DNA from: Corylus avellana
Taxonomy: Eukaryota > Streptophyta > Magnoliopsida > Fagales > Betulaceae
Direction of reading: 5' to 3'
Assembly: GCF_901000735.1 (NCBI RefSeq)
Contig: NC_081545.1
Span: 25,012,783-25,076,782 of the forward strand
Length of the DNA stretch: 64,000 nucleotides
Below, one piece after another: positions 1 through 13,060 of this stretch. Under the pieces are notes generated by a model, which did no database searches, was not told the origin of the DNA, and worked only from the letters and a program-made list of their open reading frames with translations. A program made the position numbers and the translations under genes. Each line of letters starts with the position of its first letter. Within the stretch, counting starts at the first letter, position 1.

Positions 1-1904
1 AAAAATACCCGAATTAGTATTTATTAAATAAAAACTGTTGAGAGCTCCAACTATGCGGTCAATGACAAGGAAGGGAAGCACAGCTTATGGAATAGGATAT
101 GGTGAAAACACAGGATTTCTTTTTCATCCCACGGAAGTCTCTGCCTTTCTTCCTCATCTTCCATCGCTGCCGACGAGATTTCTTCTTCAAACCCAGTGTT
201 TCCTCTTCTACTTTTTCTCTTTTTCTCTCTTTCCTCTTCCCTCTCCCCCTTATTGACGGTCGGCCACCGGTGTTTGTGGCATGTTCAGTTTTTTTTTTTT
301 TTTTTTGGTTTTTTCTGATGGGTATACTCTCCACAGCTGGGTCTGGCCGTGACCTAGTCGTGAGTCACCCTCTTTAGCCTCTTTTCAGCCAAACCCAGCC
401 TCAAAATTCGTTTCTAATGTCTCAAAATTCGTTTCTAATGTTTCAAAACTCGTTTATGAATTCAAAATTAAAACCTAGAAGTAGAATGTTAACTCTTTAA
501 GATTCTATCACCCTAGAAGGATCCACCGGAGCGGGCTTGTTTCAGCAGACTCACAGATCTCTTGTGCAGATCCACGGAGAGGACTTGTTTCATCAAAAAT
601 CCAGTGTATTTAGTTGTAGATTATTTTTGTGTATTTTTTGTGCTTTAGGTGATGTGTCAGGCTTCTATTGGTTGCTGCAAAAGTGGCCTTTTGCAGACCG
701 ACCTGATAGAAGGTTTTTCCAAAATTGTTTTAGCAAGCATGCCCTGTCGACTATCGTTATAAGAATGTAGTTGATTTTTTTTTGTAAGTTAATGTAGTTG
801 AATTTTGGTTTGAGCAAAATGCATTTGTGAATACCAAAGAAATTGGAGAAGAAATAATACGGCCAATACTCATATTTGGAGAAGAAAAAAACGAAAGCAA
901 GAGTTGACTGCATCATATAGTGCTTATTCTTTCTCTAAGTAAAAGCTCACCAATTGATATCCCATTTTTTAATTATTGTTATTTTTAATTTATTTTATGT
1001 AATATATTTTATAAAACCAGTTATCTGGTTATTAACTGCGCTAACTGCAACCGGATAGTTAGTGATTGTTAACAGTTAATAATCGTCTTGCTTGTGCGTC
1101 CCTAGTGTATGGTAGAGAGAGAGATTCAGTGGGATATTGCAAATTTTTAGAATTTGGAAGATATTAAAATAAGTCCTGGTAATTTAGAGGGTAAGTAAAA
1201 GTTTCCCAGGAAAAAAATAAAATAAAATAAACACATAAAACTGGAAGCATAACTAGCCGTTAGATCCTTAGAAATAATTCCCCCCTTTTCTTCTTCAATT
1301 TCTGATAGCAATAATACTCCCAGCATGCCAGCGACATGGAAGGACAATAATAGAAATGAGGACAGTGACGAACATAAACATCTCACGTTTCCTACCAATG
1401 AGACTCGTCTCATTTTGCACCTCAGCACCTCAACATTATCATGTTAATTAAAGCTACCAAAAAAATAAATGTAGGAATTATTGTGGACGTATATACAATT
1501 TTTTTTTTTTTTTTTATCACTTCAAGTAAACAGAACAGAACTACATAGGAATTATGGTGGACATATACAATCCATCCACTTGCAAAACCGAAAATAAATT
1601 CTCCAAAAAGACAAAACATGAAGGTTTAGATATCACGGAACATGATCCTCTCCAGTTAGTTATATGTAAAAGATATTTGTCTTTTCACTTATTAAGAAGA
1701 TAAAAATATCATTTAAACTGGAGAGTATCCTAATTCAGATACCACATGATTTTGTGCATTACAATTTGCTACATCTTTTACAAGGCAACATCTTACTTGC
1801 CCATGTAACCTATAATGGAAAATCAAGAAAAGAGTAGATTTTTAGTAGGATAATTTGAAGAATCTTAGGTATTCTAGTCGAGAGATCTAACACAATTTCT
1901 AATC
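1..1904. other. intergenic, no supported gene
   Basis: AT-rich sequence with homopolymer runs. The open frames here are short and low in complexity, and I see no domain or splice-consistent exon. Two stretches near 1473-1497 and 1547-1571 share an 'aggaattat.gtggac.tata' core, a small local duplication around a poly-T run. The pyrimidine-rich block at 150-255 could be a decayed retroposon 5' end, but this is not established. Confidence 0.5.
400..460. repeat. 21-bp tandem repeat, about 3 copies
   Basis: The unit 'ctcaaaattcgtttctaatg' plus one base occurs at 400-420 and 421-441, with a degenerate third copy at 442-460. It lies in non-coding DNA with no visible function. Confidence 0.7.
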
Positions 1905-2010
1905 ATAACTGTAAGGCAACGTAAGAAAGATAAGGATGAAACAGAGGTTACTAGTTTGAATCTCCTTCCCCCTTTTCACCCCCTTGTGCAAACATGTCAA
2001 AAAAAAAATA
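1905..2010 (+). mobile_element. tRNA-derived SINE copy, degenerate
   Basis: The B-box-like stretch 'gttactagtttgaatctcc' is followed by a C/T-rich run, then 'aaacatgtc' and a poly-A tail. The same order (B box, 'tcccccc', 'acatgtc', A-run) occurs on the minus strand at 19308-19418. The A-box half is poorly kept here. Family membership rests on comparison within this window only. Confidence 0.45.
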
Positions 2011-2294
2011 TGAAAATGAAACTGAATAAAGGTTTAGATACTTTAACGCTGTACACGACTGACCTCTAAAAATTTATTGAAAAAACTACAAACGCAAAAA
2101 CAAGGATTACAATTTCTTTGGCAAAAATGACCTATTATTTCCCTATAATACACCCTGTGATTCACCTTCCGTGAAAGTCATCCCATGTACAAAGAAGCTC
2201 CAGCTGCTCCACATTGTTGAGCAATGCACTTGTAGAGCATAGGCAAAATCTTGCTTCCTCTGCCTTTTTATGTTGGTGTGAGAAAGCATAAGCA

Positions 2295-5200
2295 TTATAA
2301 AATCACTTGTGCTCTTGTTCTCAGCGTACTTTCCATGCTCCTGTGATATTAAGGTAATAAGTATATACCAATTCAACATGGCATATGACCAACATATTAA
2401 CTAAATAGTATTATGGAAAATTAGCATAAGCATTATAAAAGCCATTTATACCCTAATGTCAAATGACAAACATGATATTTGCTAATGCTTTAATGGTCGT
2501 AAGGAAAAAAAAAATCAGAACTCAAAATTTTATGGAACAATAGTAAAGAGACATGCAGAATTGCGATCAATAAATCAGTGTAATAAATAAAATGTAGTGA
2601 TTATATTTTTCACTTTAAAATAAATGTTAGCTTGCAAGAGTTCTTGGCGAGTATCTAGCATCCCAGACAATGAGACTGAAAAAATAACAAGATCTTACTT
2701 CAAATCAAATTTCACTAGAATCTCGTGCTACCTGTTAATGTGTAGTTGTGGTCCACTTTCAGGAATCCTCCTGTAGCGCCCACATTCATACCACTTCCAA
2801 CCCAATTGCTGCATTATTTGACCAAAGTTATCAAATGCTATTTGAATGTTATGAGATAACGAGCATTAATGCAGAACAAGAAATACAATGAAACTTAAAA
2901 TAACAAAGTAATCTCAAATACTACTTTTCCCTGTAATTTGGATTAACAGAAACTACAAAATGCTAGTATTGTAAGCAGCCATACTATGATACTGACACAC
3001 TCGTGCTCGATGGAAAGGACCTGGTGTGTTCTCTTTAGCAACCTTCATTAGAGCAACGAAAGCACTGACATATTAGTAAGAGTACAAAATACATTATAAA
3101 AGTTTCTATCTTCCAAAAAGCAAAGTTTGAAAAACAAACCTTAGTGGGCTGGTACATTTTTGACTGAGATTCCCCATTAGGGTGGGAATCCGATGCTAAG
3201 GAGAGCTGTCAATTAAAGCAGGATATTAGTAGGCATGTGAATATGACATGATATTAATCTGGACAAAAATTAATTGACAATACTATAGGCGTAAACCCAC
3301 TCCAAAGGAAAGTTAAGAATAAATCACAAAATACCCCAACTTATATCATACCTTACTAAGTAATTCTATTGGTGGCTCAGGAAACTTCTTATCAGTTAAA
3401 AAATTGAATTCCTAGATGAAGGAAGTATAAGCCAAATGTTAAAAGAAGGAATGGCTTTAGAAATACTAAACCAGCAATATAAACAATTGTGCATAAAGGA
3501 TTTCTAAGTAATAATTAAAATGTCAATAAAGGGCTTCCAAATGTTAATAATTAAATCACCTTTGTATAAAGAGGACGGGCTTTGACTTTGTTAACTGTTT
3601 TGCAGTTCCGCTTTAAAGCATCACCATTTAGACTGCAAGACAATTAACCATGTAAACCATAAGCTTCTAATAAGGATATATTGTAAAAAATATATACAAA
3701 CTGTTTGAATGTATGAAGAACCATCACTAGGATATAGAATAAATAATTAAGAAGGAAAGTGGATAGTTAACTATGTGATTCTTGACTAAAGAAAAAATGA
3801 ATTGCAGATCTGGGAAGTATTAAGACTGCAAAGAAACCAAAAGCTCAGAAATATGCATAAAGCACCACCGAGAACACCAATGAAGTATATTATTCTTTAA
3901 GTACTATATTACAAACATAGCACACTGGAGAGATCTGAAAGTTGCATATTCGGCTTTGAAATGACAGAAGATAAAATTTTAGACATTTTTACCTTTTACT
4001 GTCCACAGTTTCACTTTGTGAAACAGAGTTGCATTTAGATATATTCCCTGCCTGCAATAAGGAGATTATTAACTTCTGATATTGGAGAACATATAAACAT
4101 CTAATGGAAATGATTATCTTTATGACCTACATTACTAGACGCGCGTTGCATAGCCCTTTCTGAGGTCTTCAAGTGAAACACCTAAAAAGCAATTGAATTT
4201 TGTCAAGATATTCCAAAAAAGCACCCACTATTCAATGACGCAGGTAACAAACACGTTTACTAATTACTTGAATCTCTTGCAGCTGTGGTATGCTCTTTTT
4301 AGGAAGAGGAAATGAAGGTGCCTCAAGAATCTGCAAAGCCCAATATTGTATTAAAAGATCACGTGTTATTGCCTTAAATATATCATCTCAAATATCTTCA
4401 AAAATTTATAGTTCCCCCAAAATTCCATATGAATCGTTTATAAGCTGCATGAGAACGAACTTTTCTGTTCAAAGGGCGTGCTTTGAAGCTATAAGCACTT
4501 GATTGTGCATGTTGACCCGACTCTGTTTTGATCTTACACCTGCCATTCGGAACATCGAACATGTCATCAGCGCATTAGGCAGATTTTGGTATTTCAACCT
4601 CGAGATGTTTAAATGGACAATCATAATTTGAGAAAAATGCAATACCTATCTCTTTGTGCCCTACGTGCTGTTGCCAGATTAGGTTCTCTAGGAATGGTAA
4701 CTTCAGGTCTACTACGCACAACAGAGTTTACATCAACAGTTTCAACCTGCAATAACAACTCAAAATCAATTGGTTAATGTACAGAAGATATAGAAAACAT
4801 TAACAAAACTAGCCTATACTAAAGAAACACATTATGTATAAATGTAATTACGATGTCTTAAACAACACATGGTTAGTAGAGGGCAATTGTGATCTAAGTA
4901 TGGGCATATACTCACTGACAGATGCAGCGTACCTTATTAGGTAACCTGTGTAGCAAAAGAGATTGATGCTTCAGGTGAGCAACCTGCTTTGCAAAATTAA
5001 GAAATGCTCTTAGAAATAACGTATGAGAGATTGATGCTAACGATTAAATACTGTATATAACAGGATTCAAATAATATTCTAGAAGTTTAGCAAGCTGAAA
5101 ACTTCCAGGGAGGCAAAATTTCCGACAAACAAAAAATATAAGAGGTACAATCAGAAAAAAGCTAAGAATTCCAGATAAATATTAAAAGAACAAGAAGATG

Positions 5201-7393
5201 CTATATATGTTGTATAACTAATAGAATGGATGTAAGAAAGAAAAGGAAAATGTGAAAAATTAACAGAAGCATTGTGGTAGCTACAAAGTAGTCTTACCAG
5301 TCCTAGCATGTTCCAGGAAGTAATGCAGAGAATCCCAATTCTTAAATTCTTACCAGTCTAGTATTTCCTTCACTATGTCTAAAGTAAGTCTCAATATTCA
5401 TTTGAAACAGATCATTACATGTTTGGTTTGAAAAATGACCCACTTCTATGAAGTGAATGACGTACAAATATCTCAAGCTCGATCAGGATTGAATTAACAG
5501 TATATCACTAAGATATATTTCTAATATCGATTTTGAAAACAAATAATATTTAATTTATTTTTTCTGGCCTGGAACAGAGATATCTAATGTTAGAGTAAAC
5601 CTTCAGTTTAAAGACGTAGTTTATATACACAAGTGATCCAGATCTCATGAATATAACGATTATAAACAGATGAAAGACATCGAAAAAGCAAATTAACAAA
5701 CTTTACTGCACCTTCTTTAAGTAACCAGTCTCCAACTTTTGTCTTTTGGTAGCTTGGCAGTCAATTACATAAGCACTCCGTGAACTGCTTTCATCAATGT
5801 TCTCTAACTTATTCTGAAACCTATATGGTAAAGGCCAAAAGAAATAAAGGCAATAATAGAAGGAGATAATAATAAAATTTTTATTTCCAAACAAAAATTC
5901 CAAATATTAGAAGTGCTCAAACCATAAGGAAAAGAAAAATGCTTTGACATCTTTTATAACATTGAATAAACACAGCTCGACTCTCATTTATCAATCTATG
6001 GTAGAAAACCCAACAGGGAAACAATGGCAGCTAGTGAAAAAGAAAAGAAAAGTGGAGAATAGGTATAGACAGGCCACTGTCGCCAATCAGAAAGGTAGAT
6101 AAGAAATAACAAACACCTTCTCAAGAATCGCGTGGAATGAATTTCTTGAGGTTTATTCTGCTTGGCCAAATGACTTGCTGTTGGTTTCATTAAAGTTGAA
6201 CTCCTTGTTAATGTTGACTTCACTGGGGACTTTGTTTTAGCTTTTGGACTAGCTTGAGCCATCTGATTATAATATCCTGGAGATATATGAGTCTGTAATT
6301 AGTTGCACAACAAGAAGAAACATACAGAAGAACAATAAGAAACACTAAAAAGTTTGTTAAGGCAAATGTTTAATGAAGGGTAGGTAACTTTGTTCTTTAC
6401 AAAGGATCAAGGAACTTGAATGCCATGATTCTTGATGCAGAGACACCATATTTCTGTTGGTAAATTGTAGCTTGTGATTGTAGTTCAGAATTTCAGAACC
6501 GTATAAAGCATGAAAATGCGCAAAAGTTTCTCAAACATAGCAAATGATTAAAGAAAAAATATACTAACACCATCATTGAGCCATTTATAATGATAAGTAC
6601 AGGAAATAAAAAGTTGCATGAAACCATGAGGCTAACTGGCTACACAAAAAGCTGAAGAAATCAGTGAAAATGGTACCTTTGTTGGAATCATCTGTTGCAG
6701 AAACTTCAGAACCCATGCAGCTGTCAGAGTAATTCCCAATGGAATCCATGTTTCCATCATTTCTGGGTTTAGCATAGGTGCTCGTATTTTCTACAGGAAC
6801 GTCTTTTGGCCACTTGAACTTTAGGACGAAAGCTAGAAATTAATCATTACAAAGAAATAAAATTAAAAAGCAATAGTAGTGGGCGCATTTTTTGCTCTGT
6901 TTTGTTAATGTGATTGTGAATATTTTGCTTTTTGGGTTGTTTGTTAATATTTTTGTTTTGAAAACAGAAAATAAGAAAGAAAGGGGAAAGAAAATTTGAA
7001 CAAACAGAGCCATGTTCAGATACCATAACTTCGTAAAAAAATAAAAAATAAAAAAGACAAAAGAAAAGTGACATGTGAACAAATATCAATATATATATAT
7101 ATATCAAAACACCATAGTACCAAATATTTAAAATTAAAAAAACCAACGCAACCTCATGACTTGTAAGCAATATAATCATATCTATGAATCAAACTTTGAT
7201 TTGAGCTGTGGAAATGCTTACGCGAAGGCGGATAACTTTGTGCTGATTCGAACCAGCGCTCGGCTTCTCCGGCCTCCAGATCCGTCTCCGGCCAAGTGAA
7301 ATCGTAGGAGCGAGGCGCATCGAACTCGTAATCAAAATCGATTTCTTCAGCCACAAACGGCTCCACAACAAATTCCTCCATGTCGTCGTCCAT
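2295..7393 (-). CDS. TPX2-like protein (TPXL2/TPXL3 type), microtubule/Aurora-associated
   Basis: Predicted spindle microtubule-associated protein of the plant TPX2 family, whose short members bind Aurora kinase and microtubules in the nucleus and spindle. Sixteen exons join in phase: 7393-7222, 6832-6677, 6276-6117, 5820-5712, 4983-4933, 4746-4646, 4539-4461, 4330-4268, 4181-4131, 4051-3993, 3632-3560, 3411-3352, 3205-3140, 3042-3001, 2808-2732, 2340-2295. They encode 454 aa with GT-AG introns throughout. Residues 19-60 carry the Aurora-binding-type N-terminus (YEFDAPRSYDF, then AERWFESAQSYPPSPF). Later family motifs are TIPREPNLATARRAQR, FKARPLNRK and FHLKTSERA. Full-length Arabidopsis TPX2 is much longer; the C-terminal TPX2 domain is absent, as in the short TPXL proteins. 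The last three exons are the least certain. Start chosen as the first Met of the conserved acidic N-terminus. Confidence 0.88.
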
Positions 7394-8095
7394 TTTTCTC
7401 TATCGCTCTCGCTTCAATTCCACAGTATCAGAACCACGTTTCAGGCAAAGAGCCCAAGGAACGCCATTGATATCGTAAAAATCTTAAATTATTATTATTA
7501 TAATTATTTAAATATTTTCCTTCTCCGTCTTTTCTTTTCCTTTCTTGTTTCTAGGTAACTTTCACGGGAAAATGAGAAAGAAAGAAGAAAGCTCTTTGTT
7601 TCACTGCTTCAGAAAAATGAACCAAACAAACGTCATTGACTTTCCCTCACTTTCTCTCTCTTTCTCAGCGAACGAGAGAGAAAGTTCCGGTCATTCCCTT
7701 CAAACCTCCATCAACCACTCAATCTCCCTCTCTCTCCTTAATTTTCCCGGCAAATCTCTCTGTCTCGGGATATATTTTCCGGGAATCATATAGAGAGAAA
7801 GAGAGAGGAATTTGGGAATTCTGTGATGTGGTAAAACCCTAAAAGTCTTGTGAGGAAAAAAATTGAATCGGAGCGAGCGGCGAGAATTTCGGTATGTGCC
7901 AAGGAGGCTTTGGAGGAGAGAGCGAGAGAGGAAGAGGGCGGAGCGGACTTTTATAGCGCCCAATTTTGAGAAGGGCCCGAATTTTTGAACTGGTGGGGTC
8001 TCCCTTCCGAGACCGTCCGATGGAGTAGACGGGTGGATGACGATCCCAATTTGTATGACGATTATGTCCTCGGCTCTTGTGCTTATCTGCAAATA
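7394..8095 (-). promoter_or_regulatory. TPX2-like promoter and 5' UTR
   Basis: Upstream of the TPX2-like start, read on the minus strand. It contains long purine/pyrimidine-biased tracts (GAGAGA at 7671-7681 and 7792-7806) and a telo-box, AAACCCTAA on the plus strand, at 7834-7842. Telo-boxes are common near plant genes of proliferating cells. I found no AACGG mitotic element here and cannot place the TATA box or TSS. Confidence 0.45.
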
Positions 8096-8493
8096 TTATT
8101 GCATGAATGGATAAAATTATTTTAAATATCAATCTTTTTTCTTTCTATATGATATAATTCTAGTAAATATTTATTTGATAAAGTTGACGTAACACTCTCA
8201 ACTAATTTTTTGATTAATTCTCTTTAAATAAAAAAAATTTTAATTAATTTAGAGTGTCATGTCAATATTGTTAGACAATTATAAAATAAAAATTATAATA
8301 TCTAACTTTACTTATGAAAAAATTCAACAAATTTATTTATGCAATTATCATTTTGAATATATTAATGCATTTCGATCCAATATAATGTATATTCTATATG
8401 AAACACTCAAATTACTCACATGAAAATGCAATACATATGATCGAGATGCCGGTTGGAATTTTTTTATATAAATATAAATACGTAATTTTTTTT

Positions 8494-8711
8494 TGGACAA
8501 AAATTTCTTCCAAACTAGTCTAAAGAAAATATCTTCCAACTCATTTAAAATAGTGCAAAGTGTCTATAAATATTTAAAACATTAGTCTAAGTTAGTAAAT
8601 TGTTATTAATGACCTTAAGAATTTAATGTGTATTTTAAATGTTTAGATACTTGACACTATTTTAAATGAGTTGGATGATATTTTTTCCCGATTGGTTTGG
8701 AGAAAATTTCT
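8494..8711. mobile_element. foldback MITE, about 218 bp
   Basis: The left arm (ggacaaaaatttcttccaaa, continuing through 'ccaactcatttaaaatagtg') is matched in inverse at the right end ('cactattttaaatgagttgg' through 'ggtttggagaaaatttctgtc'). Arms are about 85 bp with scattered mismatches. No open frame; no clear target duplication. Confidence 0.7.
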
Positions 8712-9522
8712 GTCTTTTTTTTATTGCCTCATATAAACTTAACCAATTTGGGTCAATGATAATCCTTAATGATGCTAACAATCATTTGTCCTATGTGACT
8801 AATTCAAAGGAATGGAATAAAAATGAAAGAGGAATGCTAAGTATTCTTTTGATTCTATGTGGATATTATTTTCTAATAAAAATAAACTAATCTTTATTTT
8901 TCTTACTTAATTTTTAAAAAATAATATTCATCTGGAATTAGGAGAAGCATTTTTCAAAATGAAATATGAACAAACAAATTAACTCGCTACAAAGAACTAA
9001 AAAGGGACTTCTTGAAGTATATATATATATATTGTTTGATATGTGTGTGACACTGCCTCTCAATATATACACTAAATTGAAAGTTTTTGAAATTTAAGGG
9101 AATAATTGTAAAATTGCTGAAAGTTGGGAGTTAAGTTAAATTTTTCTTCTCATTTTTTTCCCTTTTGGGAAGAGGGCAACTTAATTTTGGGTTTAAAATA
9201 TCCATATAATTTTAATTTTTTTTAAGGCTTGGGCATGGCCATTGGAACAAATTGAACAATGGTCCCGCTAACCCTTTCAAAGAATAGTTCATCCAAGGAG
9301 TATATATGAAGTCGTTGATGCATCTTTTAAAATAATAATAATAATGTGAAATCATGTACATTATTAAATGCACTAACTTTAAATCCTGGTAATAAATAAA
9401 TAATATAAATTTCATTGAAAATTGAGAAAATCCTTGTGGTTATTTCCACTTCTATGTACAATTGTATGAGCTCAAAAAAAAAAAAAAAAAAAAAAAGTAC
9501 AAATGTATGAAATGTTTTCAAT
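8712..9522. other. AT-rich intergenic DNA
   Basis: Contains a short (TA)n run near 9020 and a poly-A run at 9474-9496. I see no gene or well-bounded element. Confidence 0.45.
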
Positions 9523-9531
9523 AAAAATTTA

Positions 9532-10086
9532 GGGGAAAGTCCACATACTCCCCTCAAACTACCATTCAATTGACAATATCCTTCAAACTTTCAAATGTGA
9601 CAATGTCCTCTCCAAACTACCAAAATTAAACATTGCTAAGAATTCCCAATGACGAAAATACCTGAAGTAAAATAATATATATATATATACACTAAAACTT
9701 CTAGAAATAACCTAAAACTATATATATACAAAAATTCAAGAGGCGGCCAAATTAAAAGAAAAAAAAAATCATTTTTACAAGAAAAAAATTATATATATTT
9801 ATTTTTTTTAAAAAAAATTGTTTTATAATTTTTTTAAATAAAATTTTCGTTTTAAAAAATACAAATTTCGTTTTTTTTTTAATTAAAATTTTCCATTTTA
9901 AAAAATAATATTTTTATTTTATTTTTCGAATTTATAAGGGTATTTTTGTCTTATTGAGAAATTTACAAGGACATTTTTATATTTTTGCTAACTTTGTAGG
10001 GGAAATTGACAATGTTTTGGTAGTTTGGGGAGACCAGGTACATTGTTAATTGAGTAGTAGTTTGAAAGGGTATGTAAATTTTACCA
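9532..10086. mobile_element. foldback MITE, Mutator-like family (CACTTTACC-type ends)
   Basis: The left end starts 'ggggaaagtccacatactcc' and the right end is its imperfect inverse ('gggtatgtaaattttacc'). Inner arms pair 'attgacaatat...' with '...acattgttaattgag'. The centre is poly-A/T. The flanks AAAAATTTA (9523-9531) and AAAAAATTA (10087-10095) form a 9-bp target duplication with one mismatch. It belongs with the element at 56758-57478, which has nearly the same terminal sequence. Confidence 0.72.
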
Positions 10087-10214
10087 AAAAAATTATTAAG
10101 GATCAAACTTGAAATCGGGCTGGCCCTAGGATGGTCCAACATCCTCAACAAGCTACTGCAGTTTGGATATCAGACAAAGAACAAGTTAAACAATCACGAA
10201 GAACATACAATAGA

Positions 10215-10715
10215 AAAAGATTTTTTTTTTAATCAAATAGGGAAAGGGTTACAAGTGATAAACATACTGAAAATGGGTGGGCTCCCCTACAATAGACCCA
10301 AACACATAAATAAACAGTGCAGATAACTAGAACAAAGTAAAAAATTGGCCAAATAATTAGTCTGATCCTCTCCAAGAGACCGCATAAAGCAGTCTTAAAA
10401 GCAAAAGAAGTGCAAGAAGAGTCATAAATCTCTCGAGATTTACAAACCCTAATTACAGGTGTAAGAACCCCACAAGGAAGGAAGCAAGAAAGAAGAGAAA
10501 AAACCACAAAAAAAAAAAAAACCTAGAAGCCAAAGGGAGAATGAACAGAGAAATGAAACAGAAAGAGGGAGGAGGAAAGAAATCCCTCCTCCCCCAGCAA
10601 AGCCGCACTAGGCTGAGGCAAGACCTCGTAGTGGAGATAGAAAATCAACACTGAGGTTGAGAGCTTCTCTCTCTAAAGAAAGAGAGAGAAGGGTGGGGGT
10701 GGGCTGTGTTAGCGG
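10215..10715 (-). mobile_element. non-autonomous polyA retroposon
   Basis: Read on the minus strand it begins in a CT/GA-rich leader (10660-10695), passes through 'gcctagtgcggctttgctgg' and 'ggaggagggatttc', and ends in a poly-A tail (poly-T at 10220-10230 on the plus strand). Its internal text ('tgaaaatgggtgggctcccc') matches the larger copy at 16494-17560. No coding capacity seen; could be a LINE-derived deletion product. Confidence 0.55.
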
Positions 10716-10766
10716 TCAATAAAAAAAGAATTATTCGAAGATAAATATATTATGATTTGAAAGCGA

Positions 10767-11095
10767 GGAATTAAGGGTTCGTTTGGTAAAGTTTTAAAAA
10801 GTGTTTTAGATTTTAGTTTTGATAAAAGTAAAAATTGGTAATTGTTTTTGGTAGAAACAACATTTGAAAAAAGTGTCATGTGGGGCTTAAAAATAGAAAT
10901 TAGTTTGGTATAATTTTGAAAAATGTTTCTGAAAAAGCCAAAAATTGAGAAATAAAATTACAAGAGTGTTGCTATGCAATGATGGCATCCACCTTTGGGT
11001 TGTTATGGAAGTAATTCTATAAGTCACTATTGTGTCACTCCAAAAATGACTTCTAAAATCACAATTTGATTAAAATTTAATAATAATCAAGAAAA
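10767..11095. other. MITE-like remnant
   Basis: Starts 'gggttcgtttggtaaag', a sequence type common at plant MITE ends, and continues as AT-rich non-coding DNA. Text at 11050-11095 ('ttctaaaatcacaatttgat') resembles 11745-11790, suggesting that one remnant was split by the retroposon inserted between them. Confidence 0.35.
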
Positions 11096-11099
11096 GAAT

Positions 11100-11740
11100 A
11101 GGGAGTAGATCTGCTCCCTTTTCCTCTCCCCTTCCCCGCTCCTACCCTCCTACTCTTCTGGTTTTTTTAATTTTTTCTTTATGTTTGTAGGTGTTCTCCG
11201 ACCAAATCAGCAACTTCAGCCTCTCTGCTATGTGTTCGTTCACTTTACACCGTGTTGTGTAGTTTATCTCCTCTCTAGCCGCTACTGCTTCTTGCTGATT
11301 ATTTGCTTTGTGTTTTTTGTTTTGAATAAAAAGTTTATTCTCTCTAAATCTACCATCATGAGCGATGATGAATAGTTAGGTGTGAGAAGTTATTTCTCAC
11401 GGCTTGGATAGTTGGGTGTGAGGAGTTATCTCTCATGAATGATTTAAATAAATTTTGTTAGAAAATTTAGCTATCCATGTCTTAGATCTAGTCTGCTCGG
11501 AGCAGATCTGCTCTTTAACTGTATTTGTACATGGGTTAGAGAAAGATTGAAGTCATCGATAGCAATTGATTGCAAGAATTTTTGTTTGTATCTATGACTT
11601 TGTAACCTCATAGCATGTGGCTATGATTTTGCAGAGCTTTATGCTTTGTGTTGTAAGAGCTTTTTGCTTTGTTCTGAAAAAACTTTATGCTCGTGATCTT
11701 TAATCATTGAAATCCTCAAATTTCCGTTTAAAAAAAAAAA
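11100..11740 (+). mobile_element. polyA-terminated retroposon (putative)
   Basis: A pyrimidine-rich start (11115-11160) leads to 'tttaatcattgaaatcctc' and a poly-A tail at 11730-11740. Inside are repeats of 'gtgtgagaagttat(t/c)tctca' (11380-11400 and 11417-11437) and 'agctttatgctttgtg' (11634-11649). No intact ORF. Flanks resemble each other (atcaagaaaagaata, atcaattacaagaata), possibly a worn target duplication. Confidence 0.45.
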
Positions 11741-12640
11741 TGATCAATTACAAGAATAATAGTAATTTTAAAAATCACATCATTCTTAGAGTAACACAAA
11801 AGGGGCATAATAATGACTTATAGTATTACTCGTCATTATCGTGGTGTTGATCTAGGAGCATTGGCGGCCACTATCGAGCCACCGGATTCATCTAACAGCA
11901 GCCGCCACAATTTAGGTGACTACAAACAACGTCCAACTTAATTTTTTTTTTTTAAAAAAAAAAAAAAAAACATTTTTATTGTTTTTATTTGTTATACATG
12001 CAATGGAGACCCGGAAAAAGAAAAAGAAAAAAAGAACAATTTCCTCTCTAAAAATAAATAAATTTAAAAATAGGCCTTTAGGCTAATCAAATGATAGTGC
12101 ATTTGTTGAGTGTTCCCCATTCACTTGTATGTCCAAAGAGAAGAGTCAAGAGTGTGAAAATAAACCCGTGAATTCATCAACGATGGTACGAGTTTCCATC
12201 TTATCAAATTTGATTGACATGATTATAATTTTATACACAAAATCAAACAACAGGTTGTAATTTGTAAACCTTTTTGAAATTTAAACCGATGAAAACGACA
12301 TACCCAATTTGGCCGTTTGTCCTTTTCGGAGCCAAATTGGTCGTATATGCGTAATTGCGTGAAGTTTCTCCTTCGGCGGTTTCTTCTTCTTCTTCTTTTC
12401 TTTGCTGGCAACGTTCAAATCTCCGACTCTTGTGAACGGAATCTTTTTTTCTTTGTCTTTTTGCCAGAATAAGTGAAAAGGGACACGCTCCCGCTATTTC
12501 AAAATCCCACCAACGATTATTTTCCAAAAAAAACAAAAAACAAAACAACAAAATCCCACCAACATGTTGACAGGCCTAACAATCACAGTACGATGATAGA
12601 AAAGTTCAAATGCAGACCAACTCTTTCGACCTCCTTATTA
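11741..12640. other. intergenic, no supported gene
   Basis: AT-rich with an A/T homopolymer block at 11940-11970. The minus-strand frames at 12223-12551 are Lys/Arg-rich and low in complexity, come from a TTC microsatellite, and are not supported as genes. Confidence 0.45.
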
Positions 12641-12645
12641 TTTTA

Positions 12646-13060
12646 AGGGCTTGTTTGAAATTAGATTAAAAAGTTTAAAAAATATTTTTAGTACTTAAAA
12701 AATTGTGTTAAATAAAAATTAACATGTTTGATAAAAAATTTTAAAAGTTTTTTTTTTTTTTTTTGAATTTTTGACTTAAAAATTCTATTTTTCAAATGCA
12801 ATTTCAAACATGCTCCAAGGACTTGTTTGAGATTGCATTTGAGAAATAGAGTTTTTAAGTCAAAAAAGGTTTTTGGGCAAAAGCTTCATTTTTAAACTTT
12901 TACCAAAAGTGCGTTTTGGCCATTTTAAAATTTTTTGGACCCTTAAAATCGCTTTTAATTTTTTTTACCAAACGAGTACTTTTTTTTTTTTTTTCTCTTT
13001 TCTTCAAACAGACTTTTTGAGTGTTAAAAACACTTTTAAGCTCTTCAAACGCACCCAAAT
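12646..13060. mobile_element. chain of three facing MITE copies
   Basis: 12646-12817 is a hairpin element with ends 'gggcttgtttgaaattagat' and 'gcaatttcaaacatgctcc'. Its right end is at once followed by the inverse sequence (ggacttgtttgagattgcat, 12818 on), so two copies sit head to head. A further arm ends near 13060 ('aaacgcacccaaat'). Relatives occur at 25925-26075 and 58428-58650. Confidence 0.6.

Noticed and set aside
12223..12551. Arg/Lys-rich minus-strand frames that look like nuclear signals
   Set aside because: Produced by a TTC/TCT microsatellite; no start context, domain or splice support.
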